DNA of 64,000 bases from positions 1 through 64,000 of the forward strand of contig NZ_WHOM01000032.1 of the NCBI RefSeq assembly GCF_009739465.1, read 5' to 3'. The notes under the pieces were generated by a model. That model had not been told where the DNA came from and made no database searches. It was given only the letters and a program-made list of their open reading frames with translations. Shown in pieces: positions 1-8,837 of this stretch. The stretch's first letter is position 1. Every line of letters begins with the position of its first letter. A program made the position numbers and the translations under genes. Origin of the DNA: Streptomyces apocyni. GTDB lineage: Bacteria > Actinomycetota > Actinomycetes > Streptomycetales > Streptomycetaceae.

Positions 1-96
1 GTCGCTATTCACCAGCCCGGCGGCGACGAGAACGCCGGCGGTCAGCCAGATGTGACACTGCTCGAAAGGGTGCTCAGTGGACTTCGCAAGCTCTGA
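1..96 (+). CDS. DUF742 conservon protein CvnC, C-terminal fragment
   Basis: Reading frame 1 is open from the first base to a TGA at 94-96 and encodes 31 residues ending in VLSGLRKL. A tail of this shape (a hydrophobic L-L-E-R-V-L-x-G-L-R-K-L helix) is typical of the DUF742 proteins that precede the GTPase in Streptomyces conservons. The frame overlaps the following GTPase gene by 20 bases, as is usual in these operons. The N-terminus lies outside the window. The assignment rests on this tail and the neighbour. Confidence 0.75.
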   Translation, partial: VAIHQPGGDENAGGQPDVTLLERVLSGLRKL

Positions 97-655
97 CGGC
101 GGAGGCCGTTCCACCACATCCGCCAAGATCGTGGTGGCGGGCGGCTTCGGCGTGGGCAAGACCACGTTCGTCGGCGCTGTCTCGGAGATCAATCCGCTGC
201 GCACCGAGGCCGTGATGACGTCAGCCTCGGCGGGTATCGACGACCTCACGCACACCGGGGACAAGACGACGACGACCGTCGCCATGGACTTCGGCCGCAT
301 CACGCTGGACCAGGACCTGATCCTGTATCTGTTCGGTACGCCGGGTCAGGACCGTTTCTGGTTCATGTGGGACGACTTGGTACGGGGCGCCATCGGCGCC
401 GTCGTCCTCGTGGACACTCGCCGCCTCGCCGACTGCTTCCCGGCGGTGGACTACTTCGAGAACTCCGGTCTGCCGTTCGTGATCGCCCTGAACGGCTTCG
501 ACGGCCACCAGCCGTACAGCCCGGACGAGGTGCGTGAGGCCCTGCAGATCGGCCCGGACACCCCGATCATCACCACCGACGCCCGGCACCGCGCGGACGC
601 CAAGAGCGGCCTGATCACGCTGGTCGAGCACGCCCTGATGGCACGCCTGCGCTAG
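77..655 (+). CDS. Conservon small GTPase (CvnD family)
   Basis: A 192-residue Ras/MglA-like GTP-binding protein. The P-loop GGFGVGKT is at residues 22-29, TPGQDRFW (switch II) near 88-95, and ALNGFD replaces the usual NKxD guanine-specificity motif near residue 137. In Streptomyces conservons this is the last of four proteins (sensor-like CvnA, roadblock CvnB, DUF742 CvnC, GTPase CvnD), which form a membrane-associated complex likened to eukaryotic G-protein systems. The GTG start lies within the end of cvnC, implying translational coupling. A strong hairpin follows at 688-726. The partner or signal of this particular conservon cannot be read from the sequence. Confidence 0.9.
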   Translation: MDFASSDGGGRSTTSAKIVVAGGFGVGKTTFVGAVSEINPLRTEAVMTSASAGIDDLTHTGDKTTTTVAMDFGRITLDQDLILYLFGTPGQDRFWFMWDDLVRGAIGAVVLVDTRRLADCFPAVDYFENSGLPFVIALNGFDGHQPYSPDEVREALQIGPDTPIITTDARHRADAKSGLITLVEHALMARLR

Positions 656-687
656 CAGCCGTGGCGGTGTCGCCGCCACAGGCCACG

Positions 688-726
688 AAAGGGCCGCTCA
701 CCCGCTACGGGTGCGCGGCCCTTCGC
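688..726 (+). terminator. Hairpin after the conservon operon
   Basis: The arms aagggccgc and gcggccctt flank an inner acccg/cgggt stem, giving a long G+C-rich hairpin about 30 bases past the cvnD stop. A smaller hairpin (gtggcgg/ccgccac) sits at 661-679. There is no U-tract, which is normal in Streptomyces. Confidence 0.7.
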
Positions 727-934
727 CGTTGTCCGGGAGCGCCTGTACGGGCCGTTGACGCCGTCCCCGGTCCGGGTGGCGGGGTTTGGCCGTGGCGTGA
801 AGTGCGGTGCGGGGATACCCGTTTTGGAGTGCCGTCCACCTTCGGGTAATGTTCTTTCTGCGCCGCCCACCGGGCCGAAAGGTCAGGCGGGAAGCGCAAG
901 CCGAACAAAATCTCCTCCGGGGGTTGTGTTTTGG

Positions 935-1006
935 TGGCCTATGGTGTAATTGGCAGCACGACGGTTTCTGGTTCCGTTAGTCTAGGTTCGAGTCCTGGTA
1001 GGCCAG
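935..1006 (+). tRNA. tRNA-Gln (CTG anticodon), copy 1
   Basis: A 72-base cloverleaf. The acceptor TGGCCTA (935-941) pairs with TAGGCCA (999-1005), with discriminator G at 1006. The anticodon loop TTCTGGT carries CTG, and the T arm GGTTCGAGTCC is present. CCA is not encoded. First of five clustered tRNA genes. Confidence 0.95.
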
Positions 1007-1027
1007 CTCGCAGAGCTCATCTGCAAC

Positions 1028-1100
1028 GCCCCCGTTGTGTAGCGGCCTAGCACGCTGCCCTCTCAAGGCAGTAGCGCCGGTTCGAATCCGGTCGGGGGTA
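1028..1100 (+). tRNA. tRNA-Glu (CTC anticodon), copy 1
   Basis: A 73-base cloverleaf. The acceptor GCCCCCG pairs with CGGGGGT (terminal G-U) and the discriminator is A. The anticodon stem ctgcc/ggcag holds the loop CTCTCAA with anticodon CTC. The T arm is CCGGTTCGAATCCGG. It differs from the other two Glu copies only in the first anticodon-stem pair region (ctgcc versus ccgcc), with a compensating change on the other side. Confidence 0.95.
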
Positions 1101-1185
1101 CAGATCCATCCTGTGGATCACCTGGGTCGCACCCGGTGGTCTGCGGTGACATCCATCCGGCTCCTGTCGGGTGGGGATCGCTAGG

Positions 1186-1258
1186 GCCCCCGTTGTGTAG
1201 CGGCCTAGCACGCCGCCCTCTCAAGGCGGTAGCGCCGGTTCGAATCCGGTCGGGGGTA
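1186..1258 (+). tRNA. tRNA-Glu (CTC anticodon), copy 2
   Basis: A 73-base cloverleaf with acceptor GCCCCCG/CGGGGGT, anticodon stem ccgcc/ggcgg and anticodon CTC. It appears identical to copy 3. Confidence 0.95.
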
Positions 1259-1276
1259 CTTGCTGGTCTAGACCAG

Positions 1277-1348
1277 TGGGCTATGGTGTAATTGGCAACA
1301 CGACGGTTTCTGGTTCCGTTGTTCTAGGTTCGAGTCCTGGTAGCCCAG
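1277..1348 (+). tRNA. tRNA-Gln (CTG anticodon), copy 2
   Basis: A 72-base cloverleaf with acceptor TGGGCTA (1277-1283) pairing with TAGCCCA (1341-1347), discriminator G and anticodon CTG. Relative to copy 1, the fourth acceptor pair is swapped from C-G to G-C, and the D and variable loops each carry single changes. Confidence 0.95.
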
Positions 1349-1368
1349 CGCAGTAATAATGCAGGCAG

Positions 1369-1441
1369 GCCCCCGTTGTGTAGCGGCCTAGCACGCCGCC
1401 CTCTCAAGGCGGTAGCGCCGGTTCGAATCCGGTCGGGGGTA
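1369..1441 (+). tRNA. tRNA-Glu (CTC anticodon), copy 3
   Basis: A 73-base cloverleaf matching copy 2, followed seven bases later by a terminator hairpin that probably ends the whole tRNA transcript. Confidence 0.95.
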
Positions 1442-1447
1442 CGTCAT

Positions 1448-1483
1448 CGAAGAGGCCCTTCCCGTACGGGAAGGGCCTCTTCG
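1448..1483 (+). terminator. Terminator of the tRNA cluster
   Basis: A perfect 16-bp inverted repeat (1448-1463 and 1468-1483) around the four-base loop GTAC, built on cgaagaggcccttccc. It lies just after the last tRNA gene and may also serve ndgR, which ends convergently at 1567. Confidence 0.85.
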
Positions 1484-1566
1484 ACGTTGGGTCAACTTCC
1501 GATCGAGCAGGGCACGTAACGGAGCTCGCCGCGGCGTTGAGGCGGCTCCGCCACATGCCCTGAAGG

Positions 1567-2283
1567 TCAGCCGGTACGGCGCAGGGCCTCGGAGAGCCGT
1601 CCCGCCGCGTCGATGATCGCCTGGGCGTGCATCCGGCCCGGATGCCGGGTCAGCCGCTCAATCGGTCCGGAGACCGAGACGGCGGCGACCACGCGGTTCG
1701 ACGGACCGCGCACCGGCGCCGAGACCGAGGCCACGCCCGGCTCCCGCTCGCCGATCGACTGTGCCCAGCCACGACGCCGTACGCCGGACAGCGCGGTCGC
1801 CGTGAAGCGGGCGCCCTGAAGGCCGCGGTGCAGCCGCTCCGGCTCCTCCCAGGCCATCAGGATCTGCGCCGACGAACCGGCCTTCATGGTCAGCGTGGAG
1901 CCGACCGGCACCGTGTCCCGCAGTCCGGACAGGCGCTCCGCCGCGGCGACGCAGATGCGCATGTCGCCCTGGCGGCGGTAGAGCTGGGCGCTCTCGCCGG
2001 TCACGTCGCGAAGATGGGTCAGTACGGGGCCAGCCGTCGCCAGCAGGCGGTCCTCGCCCGCCGCAGCGGCCAGCTCGGCCAGCCGGGGGCCCAGGATGAA
2101 CCGGCCCTGCATGTCCCTCGCCACCATCCGGTGGTGTTCCAGTGCCACGGCGAGGCGATGTGCCGTGGGTCGTGCGAGTCCCGTGGCCGCGACCAGCCCC
2201 GCGAGGGTGGCCGGACCGGACTCCAGGGCGCCCAAGACAAGGGCTGCCTTGTCGAGAACGCCTACGCCGCTAGAGTTGTCCAT
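1567..2283 (-). CDS. ndgR: IclR-family amino-acid biosynthesis regulator NdgR
   Basis: 238 residues. An N-terminal winged helix-turn-helix (about residues 8-60, including TGLARPTAHRLAVALEHH) is followed by an IclR effector-binding domain. IclR proteins bind DNA as dimers or tetramers and respond to small molecules in the C-terminal domain. In Streptomyces the orthologue divergent from leuCD is NdgR, known to control leucine and other amino-acid biosynthesis and to affect antibiotic production. The start is placed at MDNSSGVG (2283). An in-frame start seven codons upstream is possible, but the family begins at MDNSSG. The gene is transcribed away from leuC across a 185-base shared promoter region. 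Confidence 0.93.
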   Translation of the reverse strand: MDNSSGVGVLDKAALVLGALESGPATLAGLVAATGLARPTAHRLAVALEHHRMVARDMQGRFILGPRLAELAAAAGEDRLLATAGPVLTHLRDVTGESAQLYRRQGDMRICVAAAERLSGLRDTVPVGSTLTMKAGSSAQILMAWEEPERLHRGLQGARFTATALSGVRRRGWAQSIGEREPGVASVSAPVRGPSNRVVAAVSVSGPIERLTRHPGRMHAQAIIDAAGRLSEALRRTG

Positions 2284-2315
2284 GCAACGATATTCGCGTC
2301 TCACTCTGTGAAACG

Positions 2316-2340
2316 CAAGTTCAATTTTCCGGTGAACTTG
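2316..2340. promoter_or_regulatory. Candidate NdgR operator between ndgR and leuC
   Basis: The perfect 8-bp inverted repeat CAAGTTCA (2316-2323) / TGAACTTG (2333-2340) has a 9-base A+T-rich spacer and lies 33 bases from the ndgR start. It is the only clear dyad in the divergent region. IclR proteins usually bind such sites, so autoregulation plus control of leuCD is plausible. The assignment to NdgR is inferred from position. Confidence 0.5.
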
Positions 2341-2468
2341 TCACCCTGTACGGACAGCGCCCGCCAACCAACGGGCAACGGCGTCGCACGCCCGGTACCA
2401 GGGCTACGGGCGTCGGGCGTTCACCTCTCTAGTGGGGCCGAGACATCACGTCGGCCGAAGGGAAAGCG

Positions 2469-3896
<1,428 letters not shown>

Positions 3897-3898
3897 CC

Positions 3899-4498
3899 AT
3901 GGCCATGGAAGCATTCACCACCCACACCGGGCGGGCCGTCCCGCTGCGCCGCTCGAACGTCGACACCGACCAGATCATCCCGGCCCACTGGCTGAAGAAG
4001 GTCACCCGCGACGGTTTCGAGGACGGGCTCTTCGAGGCCTGGCGCAAGGACCCGGAGTTCGTGCTCAACCGCCCCGAGTACGAGGGCGCCACAGTCCTGG
4101 TGGCCGGTCCTGACTTCGGTACCGGGTCGTCCCGCGAGCACGCGGTCTGGGCGCTGCAGAACTACGGCTTCAAGACCGTCATCTCCTCGCGGTTCGCGGA
4201 CATCTTCCGGGGCAACTCGCTCAAGAACGGCCTGCTGACGGTGGTTCTGCCGCAGGAGACCGTGGACGAGCTGTGGGCGCTCGTCGAGGCCGACCCCACG
4301 GCCGAGATCACCGTCGACCTGCAGGACCGGCAGGTGCGCGCCGAAGGCGTCACCGCCGACTTCGAGCTGGACGAGAACGCCCGCTGGCGGCTGCTGAACG
4401 GCCTGGACGACATCAGCATCACGCTGCAGAACGAGGCCGACATCGCGACCTACGAGTCGGGTCGGCCCGCGCACAAGCCGAGCACCGTGCAGGCCTGA
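3899..4498 (+). CDS. leuD: 3-isopropylmalate dehydratase small subunit LeuD
   Basis: 199 residues, the swivel domain that completes the LeuCD enzyme. Family hallmarks are [17 protein letters not shown] near the N-terminus, [17 protein letters not shown] (the substrate-binding GSSREHA loop) and [17 protein letters not shown]. The ATG at 3899 follows the leuC stop immediately. A second in-frame ATG lies two codons later. A strong terminator follows at 4548-4581. Confidence 0.98.
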   Translation: MAMEAFTTHTGRAVPLRRSNVDTDQIIPAHWLKKVTRDGFEDGLFEAWRKDPEFVLNRPEYEGATVLVAGPDFGTGSSREHAVWALQNYGFKTVISSRFADIFRGNSLKNGLLTVVLPQETVDELWALVEADPTAEITVDLQDRQVRAEGVTADFELDENARWRLLNGLDDISITLQNEADIATYESGRPAHKPSTVQA

Positions 4499-4547
4499 CC
4501 TCACGACCCGCTTGCGCCATCTGAACCACCCGCTCCCTCCGAACCAT

Positions 4548-4581
4548 CCGAACCGCGGTCTGCACGCAGACCGCGGTTCGG
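4548..4581 (+). terminator. leuCD terminator
   Basis: A near-perfect dyad with 16-base arms (4548-4563 and 4566-4581) built on ccgaaccgcggtctgc, 50 bases past the leuD stop and followed by gcgtttt. Confidence 0.85.
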
Positions 4582-4772
4582 CGTTTTCCGGCCCCGCCAG
4601 TGGCCCGTGACAACCCTTCCTGGCCTACGATGAGTTGGGCGATTTTCGGCCACCCCGATGAGGGCGTCGTCCCGGGTCGACTTAGCCGCTCCGCAGGGCC
4701 CGATCGCCCCATTTGGGCGGCACGCTGAGGCCTCGTGGGGCGACAACTCAACTCAGATGGCACAATCGGTGC

Positions 4773-5018
4773 ATGGAACGCGACAGCCAACTTGAGCTCT
4801 ACGGCCTAGTCGCTGACCGGCTGAAAGAAGCGCACGCCACCGTGCGCGCACTGCAAGTCCCGGAGGGCGTACGGATGGCGCTGACCCGGAAGCTGCTGGT
4901 CGTAACGGCCGCGGCCAAACACGATCTCGCTGATGCGGCAAGGCGACTGGACCGGTTGATGAAGGACATCGACGAGGGTCGTTTTCCCCAAGATCCCTCC
5001 GCCGATGGACCCGAGTGA
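4773..5018 (+). CDS. Small conserved actinobacterial protein of unknown function
   Basis: 81 residues, largely helical and charged (for example LVADRLKEAHATVRALQVPEGVR and a heptad-like LADAARRLDRLMKDI), with an acidic tail. No catalytic motif is evident. A gene of this size sits between leuD and hupS in other Streptomyces, so it is probably conserved rather than spurious. The start is set at ATG 4773. A GTG 20 codons upstream would lengthen it, but the residues added look non-coding. Function unknown. Confidence 0.75.
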   Translation: MERDSQLELYGLVADRLKEAHATVRALQVPEGVRMALTRKLLVVTAAAKHDLADAARRLDRLMKDIDEGRFPQDPSADGPE

Positions 5019-5141
5019 CCGTCGAGTTCGTTGCGGCACAAGGGTGATTAGCCCGTTTCGTGTTTGATTTGCGGTATACATCTGCCTAACGTGCGAAAAG
5101 CCTGAACAATACGTTCGGGCAATGTCTCCGAAGGGGAAGAC

Positions 5142-5780
5142 GTGAACAAGGCGCAGCTCGTAGAAGCGATTGCCGACAAGCTCGGTGGGCGTCAGCAGGC
5201 CGCTGACGCGGTCGACGCCGTACTCGACGCCATCGTCCGCGCGGTCGTCGCCGGAGACCGTGTCTCGGTCACCGGCTTCGGTTCGTTCGAGAAGGTCGAC
5301 CGGCCGGCTCGGTACGCCCGTAACCCGCAGACCGGCGAGCGCGTCCGGGTCAAGAAGACCTCGGTGCCCCGCTTCCGGGCGGGACAGGGCTTCAAGGACC
5401 TGGTGAGCGGCTCGAAGAAGCTCCCGAAGCACGATGTCGCGGTCAAGAAGGCGCCCAAGGGCAGCCTTTCGGGTGGTACCAAGACCACCGCCAAGGCCGC
5501 CGCCAAGAAGGCGACGGCGAAGAAGGCCACGGCCAAGAAGGCGGCTCCCGCCAAGAAGGCCACCGCCAAGAAGGCCACCGCCAAGAAGACCACGGCGAAG
5601 AAGACCACGGCCAAGACGGCGACGGCGAAGAAGACCACGGCCAAGAAGGCGGCTCCCGCCAAGAAGGCCACCGCCAAGAAGACCGCCCCCGCCAAGAAGG
5701 CCACAGCGAAGAAGGCGCCCGCGAAGAAGTCCACGGCGCGCAAGACCACCGCCAAGAAGACCACCGCCAGGAAGAAGTAG
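5142..5780 (+). CDS. hupS: Nucleoid protein HupS (HU with lysine-rich tail)
   Basis: 212 residues. Residues 1-92 are a full HU domain ([16 protein letters not shown], the DNA-arm signature [21 protein letters not shown]). Residues 105-212 are an almost pure Lys-Ala-Thr tail of repeated [16 protein letters not shown] units like histone H1. In Streptomyces this second HU-type protein is HupS, abundant in sporulating hyphae and needed for nucleoid compaction and spore resistance. GTG start after GAAGGGGAAG. The tail is coded by a G+C-rich repeat that creates long open frames on other frames, which are not genes. Confidence 0.95.
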   Translation: MNKAQLVEAIADKLGGRQQAADAVDAVLDAIVRAVVAGDRVSVTGFGSFEKVDRPARYARNPQTGERVRVKKTSVPRFRAGQGFKDLVSGSKKLPKHDVAVKKAPKGSLSGGTKTTAKAAAKKATAKKATAKKAAPAKKATAKKATAKKTTAKKTTAKTATAKKTTAKKAAPAKKATAKKTAPAKKATAKKAPAKKSTARKTTAKKTTARKK

Positions 5781-5794
5781 GCGAGGCCAAGGCT

Positions 5795-5850
5795 TACTGG
5801 GCTCACCGAGCTCGCTGGGCCTACTGGGCTTAACTGGGCTTACTGGGCTT
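5795..5850 (+). repeat. TACTGGGCT short repeats after hupS
   Basis: The 9-base unit TACTGGGCT occurs at 5795, 5822 and 5841, with a one-base variant (AACTGGGCT) at 5832. The last three are nearly tandem. They lie between the hupS stop and its hairpin. Probably replication-slippage sequence. Confidence 0.6.
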
Positions 5851-5860
5851 CTCACGCGCC

Positions 5861-5890
5861 GGGCCGGGCTCCCCACGGGGAACCCGGCCC
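5861..5890 (+). terminator. hupS terminator
   Basis: The arms gggccgggctcccc (5861-5874) and ggggaacccggccc (5877-5890) pair with one mismatch around a tiny loop. The hairpin sits between hupS and the convergent gene ending at 5919, so it may act in both directions. Confidence 0.75.
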
Positions 5891-5918
5891 GCGTGCGTGA
5901 GCAAGCCCGCGCGGGACT

Positions 5919-6134
5919 TCAGAGGGTCTGGAGCGTCACCAGCGTGATCCGCGGGACGTCGCCCGCCCCCGTCGCGTCCTCGTCGATCTCGATACGGACC
6001 CGCTGCCCGACCCGCAGCAACAACAGCCCGCCCGCGTCGAACGCCGCGGCGTCGAACGGCACCGGGGTGCCGTCGTCCAGTAGCACACTGCCGCAGCGGG
6101 TCTCGGGATCGTATGTGTACGAGGTCGCCTGCAT
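5919..6134 (-). CDS. Small cold-shock-domain-like protein
   Basis: 71 residues. The pattern of CGSVLLDDGTPVPFDAAAF followed by LLLLRVGQRVRIEI resembles the beta-barrel of cold-shock proteins (x-G-x-V-x-DDG, then G-Q-x-V). The aromatic RNA-binding motifs RNP1 and RNP2 are not obvious, so nucleic-acid binding is unproven. It lies alone between hupS and cofC, both strands converging or following. A similar short hypothetical protein occupies this place in other Streptomyces. ATG start. Confidence 0.7.
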   Translation of the reverse strand: MQATSYTYDPETRCGSVLLDDGTPVPFDAAAFDAGGLLLLRVGQRVRIEIDEDATGAGDVPRITLVTLQTL

Positions 6135-6176
6135 GCCCCGCAGCCTATCGGGCGGACCGCGCCCTCATCGCTGGTC

Positions 6177-6848
6177 TCAGGCGGGCCGCAGTGCACGGCT
6201 GGCGTGCGACGTGCGGGGCCCCAGACCGAGGCGGCGGGCGGCGTCGAGGTCGGCGCCGGTGTCCACGTCCTGGCGGACCGAGTCCACATCGGGCGTCAAG
6301 AGTTCGGTGGCCCCGGACGCCAGATGCCGGGCACGGGAGGCCCCGCCGAAAAGCGGCCGCAATTCCACGCCAGGCGCGGCGGTCAGCAGGGTGGTCCCGA
6401 TTCCCGCGGCATCGGCCAGAAAAGCCCGCGGAAAAGCCGCGGCGGCGCCGAGCACCTGGCCCAGTTCCGCCGACCGCAACGCCGGCAGATCGGCGTTCAG
6501 GGCCGCCACAGCACTCGCTGGCCGTACCGCTCGCGCGCTGCGCGCTCCGTGCGCCAGAGCGGCGTTCAGCCCCCCTGCGGGCTCATCCCGCACGATCCGG
6601 GCCCCGAGCGCCCCCAGCTCCGCCGCGGCCCGCGCGTCATCCGTGACGACCACCACATCCCGTACCGCCCAGCAGGCCACCACGGCGGCCACGGTGTCCT
6701 GGGCGAAGGCGAGCGCCAGCGAGGGGCGCAGACCGTCGCCCGCCGTGTCAGCGAGCCTGCTCTTGGCCCGCGGCAAGGGCTTCAGGGGTATGACCAGCGT
6801 CCACGCGGAGACCACGGGCTGGTCGACATCGATGCGCATCAGGCCCAT
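6177..6848 (-). CDS. cofC: 2-phospho-L-lactate guanylyltransferase CofC
   Basis: About 223 residues. The N-terminal sequence WTLVIPLKPLPRAKSRLAD and ALNADLPALR are the nucleotidyltransferase signatures of CofC, which couples GTP with 2-phospholactate (or phosphoenolpyruvate in actinobacteria) to begin the side chain of coenzyme F420. A second in-frame ATG at 6839 is about equally likely as the start. The larger open frame upstream is not coding. It is divergent from the acyltransferase gene. In F420-using actinomycetes the gene is often away from other F420 genes, as here. Confidence 0.9.
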   Translation of the reverse strand: MGLMRIDVDQPVVSAWTLVIPLKPLPRAKSRLADTAGDGLRPSLALAFAQDTVAAVVACWAVRDVVVVTDDARAAAELGALGARIVRDEPAGGLNAALAHGARSARAVRPASAVAALNADLPALRSAELGQVLGAAAAFPRAFLADAAGIGTTLLTAAPGVELRPLFGGASRARHLASGATELLTPDVDSVRQDVDTGADLDAARRLGLGPRTSHASRALRPA

Positions 6849-6983
6849 TCTGGCCTGCCGCGGGGGAGTCCGGGGGAGAGTGGCGGGCGTACGGTGTTCT
6901 CTTACGTTCTCGACAGACGGTTGGCCTGGGGCGACACTTGTGCGGCGCACCAGCGCAGTAGGCCCGTAGAGGAAGGTGTCCGA

Positions 6984-7796
6984 GTGTCCCGCCGCAGAAT
7001 CGGCTTCTGGTACCGCCTGGCGGCGGTCATCGCAAAACCGCCGCTTGTGGTTCTGTTCAAGCGGGACTGGCATGGAATGGAGCACATTCCGGCCGCTGGC
7101 GGATTTATCACCGCGGTCAATCACAACTCGTATCTCGACCCCCTCGCGTACGGGCACTTCCAGTACAACACCGGACGGGTACCGCGTTTCCTGGCGAAGG
7201 ACAGCCTTTTCAAGGACGGCTTTGTCGGCACAATGATCCGCCGTACCGGCCAGATCCCGGTCTACCGCGAGAGCACCAACGCCCTGGACTCCTTCCGCGC
7301 CGCACTCGACGCCATCGAGAGAGGCGAGTGCGTCGCCTTCTACCCCGAGGGCACCCTCACCCGCGACCCCGAGCTCTGGCCGATGGCCGCCAAGACCGGA
7401 GTCGCCCGGGTCGCGTTGCGTACCAAGTGCCCGGTGGTGCCGGTGGCCCAGTGGGGCGCGCACCTCGCGATGCCGCCGTACGCCAGGGAGAAGAAGTTCC
7501 GGCTCTTCCCGCGTAAGACGTTCCGGGTACGGGCCGGAGCGCCGGTCGACCTCACGCGGTACTACGACCAGGAGCCCACGCCGGAGGTCCTCAAGGAGGT
7601 GACGGAGCTCATCATGGCCGCCGTCACCGAACTCCTGGAGGAACTTCGCGGCGAGAAGGCACCGCCGACGCCCTATGACCCGCGCCAGGCGCGCATCGAA
7701 CAGCGGCTCAAGGCCGTGGACCGCAGCGGGTCCGACCGCAGCCCGTCCGACCTCAGTACGTCAGATCGCAGTAAGTCCTTGGAGGACGAGAAGTGA
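6984..7796 (+). CDS. plsC: 1-acyl-glycerol-3-phosphate acyltransferase (PlsC type)
   Basis: 270 residues of the PlsC/LPLAT superfamily. The catalytic NHNSYLDPL (H-x4-D type), GQIPVYRES and FYPEGTLTR (the E-G-T substrate motif) are intact. It acylates lysophosphatidic acid to phosphatidic acid at the membrane. The C-terminus has a Ser/Arg/Asp repeat (SDRS, SDLS, SDRS) that is probably disordered. The GTG at 6984 follows GAGGAAGG. The stop overlaps gpsA (GTGA), so phospholipid precursor (GpsA) and acylation steps share one transcript. Confidence 0.93.
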   Translation: MSRRRIGFWYRLAAVIAKPPLVVLFKRDWHGMEHIPAAGGFITAVNHNSYLDPLAYGHFQYNTGRVPRFLAKDSLFKDGFVGTMIRRTGQIPVYRESTNALDSFRAALDAIERGECVAFYPEGTLTRDPELWPMAAKTGVARVALRTKCPVVPVAQWGAHLAMPPYAREKKFRLFPRKTFRVRAGAPVDLTRYYDQEPTPEVLKEVTELIMAAVTELLEELRGEKAPPTPYDPRQARIEQRLKAVDRSGSDRSPSDLSTSDRSKSLEDEK

Positions 7797-8803
7797 CACG
7801 GCCGGTGAAGGCAGCTGTCTTCGGCACAGGTTCCTGGGGTACGGCCTTTGGCATGGTGCTCGCCGACGCGGGCTGCGAGGTGACCCTGTGGGGCCGCCGC
7901 GCGGAGCTGATCGACGCCGTCAACTCCACCCGGCGGAACCCCGACTACCTTCCCGGCGTGGAACTGCCGGAGAACATCCGGGCCACCACGGACCCCGCCG
8001 ACGCCGCCAGAGACGCGGACTTCACCGTGCTCGCGGTGCCCTCCCAGACGCTCCGCGGCAACCTCGCCGCGTGGGCGCCGCTGCTGGCCCCCGACACCGT
8101 CCTGGTCTCCCTGATGAAGGGCGTCGAACTGGGCTCCGCGATGCGGATGAGCGAGGTCATCGAGGACGTCACCAAGGCGGCCGCCGAACGCGTCGCCGTC
8201 GTCACCGGACCCAACCTGGCCCGCGAGATCGCCGCCAGGCAGCCCGCCGCCGCCGTGGTCGCCTGCCGCGACGAAGCCGTCGCCCAGCGCCTCCAGGCCG
8301 CCTGCCACACCCCGTACTTCCGCCCGTACACCAACACCGACGTGGTGGGCTGCGAACTCGGCGGAGCCGTCAAGAACGTCATCGGTCTCGCCGTGGGCAT
8401 CGCCGACGGTATGGGCCTCGGCGACAACACCAAGGGCTCGCTGATCACCCGGGGCCTGGCCGAGACCACCCGGCTCGGCCTCGCCATGGGCGCCGACCCG
8501 CTGACCTTCTCCGGACTCGCGGGCCTCGGCGACCTGGTGGCCACCTGCTCCTCGCCGCTGTCGCGCAACCACACCTTCGGCACCAACCTCGGCAAGGGCA
8601 TGACGCTCGAGGAGACCATCGCGGTCACCAAGCAGACCGCCGAAGGCGTCAAGTCCTGTGAGTCCGTACTGGAGCTGGGCCGCCGCTACGGCGTCGACAT
8701 GCCCATCACCGAGACCGTGGTCGGCATCGTGCACGAGGGCAAGCCGCCGGTGGTCGCGCTCAAGGAGCTGATGTCCCGCAGTGCCAAGGCCGAGCGACGC
8801 TGA
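7793..8803 (+). CDS. gpsA: Glycerol-3-phosphate dehydrogenase [NAD(P)+]
   Basis: 336 residues. The Rossmann motif GTGSWGTAFGMVLADAG is at residues 11-27, GPNLAREIA and KNVIGLAVGIADGMGLGDNT follow, and the conserved catalytic lysine lies in the K-N-V-I segment. It makes sn-glycerol-3-phosphate from dihydroxyacetone phosphate for phospholipids. The GTG start overlaps the plsC stop by four bases, indicating translational coupling. Length is typical. Confidence 0.97.
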   Translation: MTRPVKAAVFGTGSWGTAFGMVLADAGCEVTLWGRRAELIDAVNSTRRNPDYLPGVELPENIRATTDPADAARDADFTVLAVPSQTLRGNLAAWAPLLAPDTVLVSLMKGVELGSAMRMSEVIEDVTKAAAERVAVVTGPNLAREIAARQPAAAVVACRDEAVAQRLQAACHTPYFRPYTNTDVVGCELGGAVKNVIGLAVGIADGMGLGDNTKGSLITRGLAETTRLGLAMGADPLTFSGLAGLGDLVATCSSPLSRNHTFGTNLGKGMTLEETIAVTKQTAEGVKSCESVLELGRRYGVDMPITETVVGIVHEGKPPVVALKELMSRSAKAERR

Positions 8804-8837
8804 CTCTCGTTCTACCAGCAGGTACGCTCAGCCTGAT

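Noticed and set aside
5434..6969. Long Arg/Pro-rich frame overlapping hupS
   Set aside because: Produced by frame-shifted reading of the Lys/Ala repeat tail and antisense cofC. Not coding.
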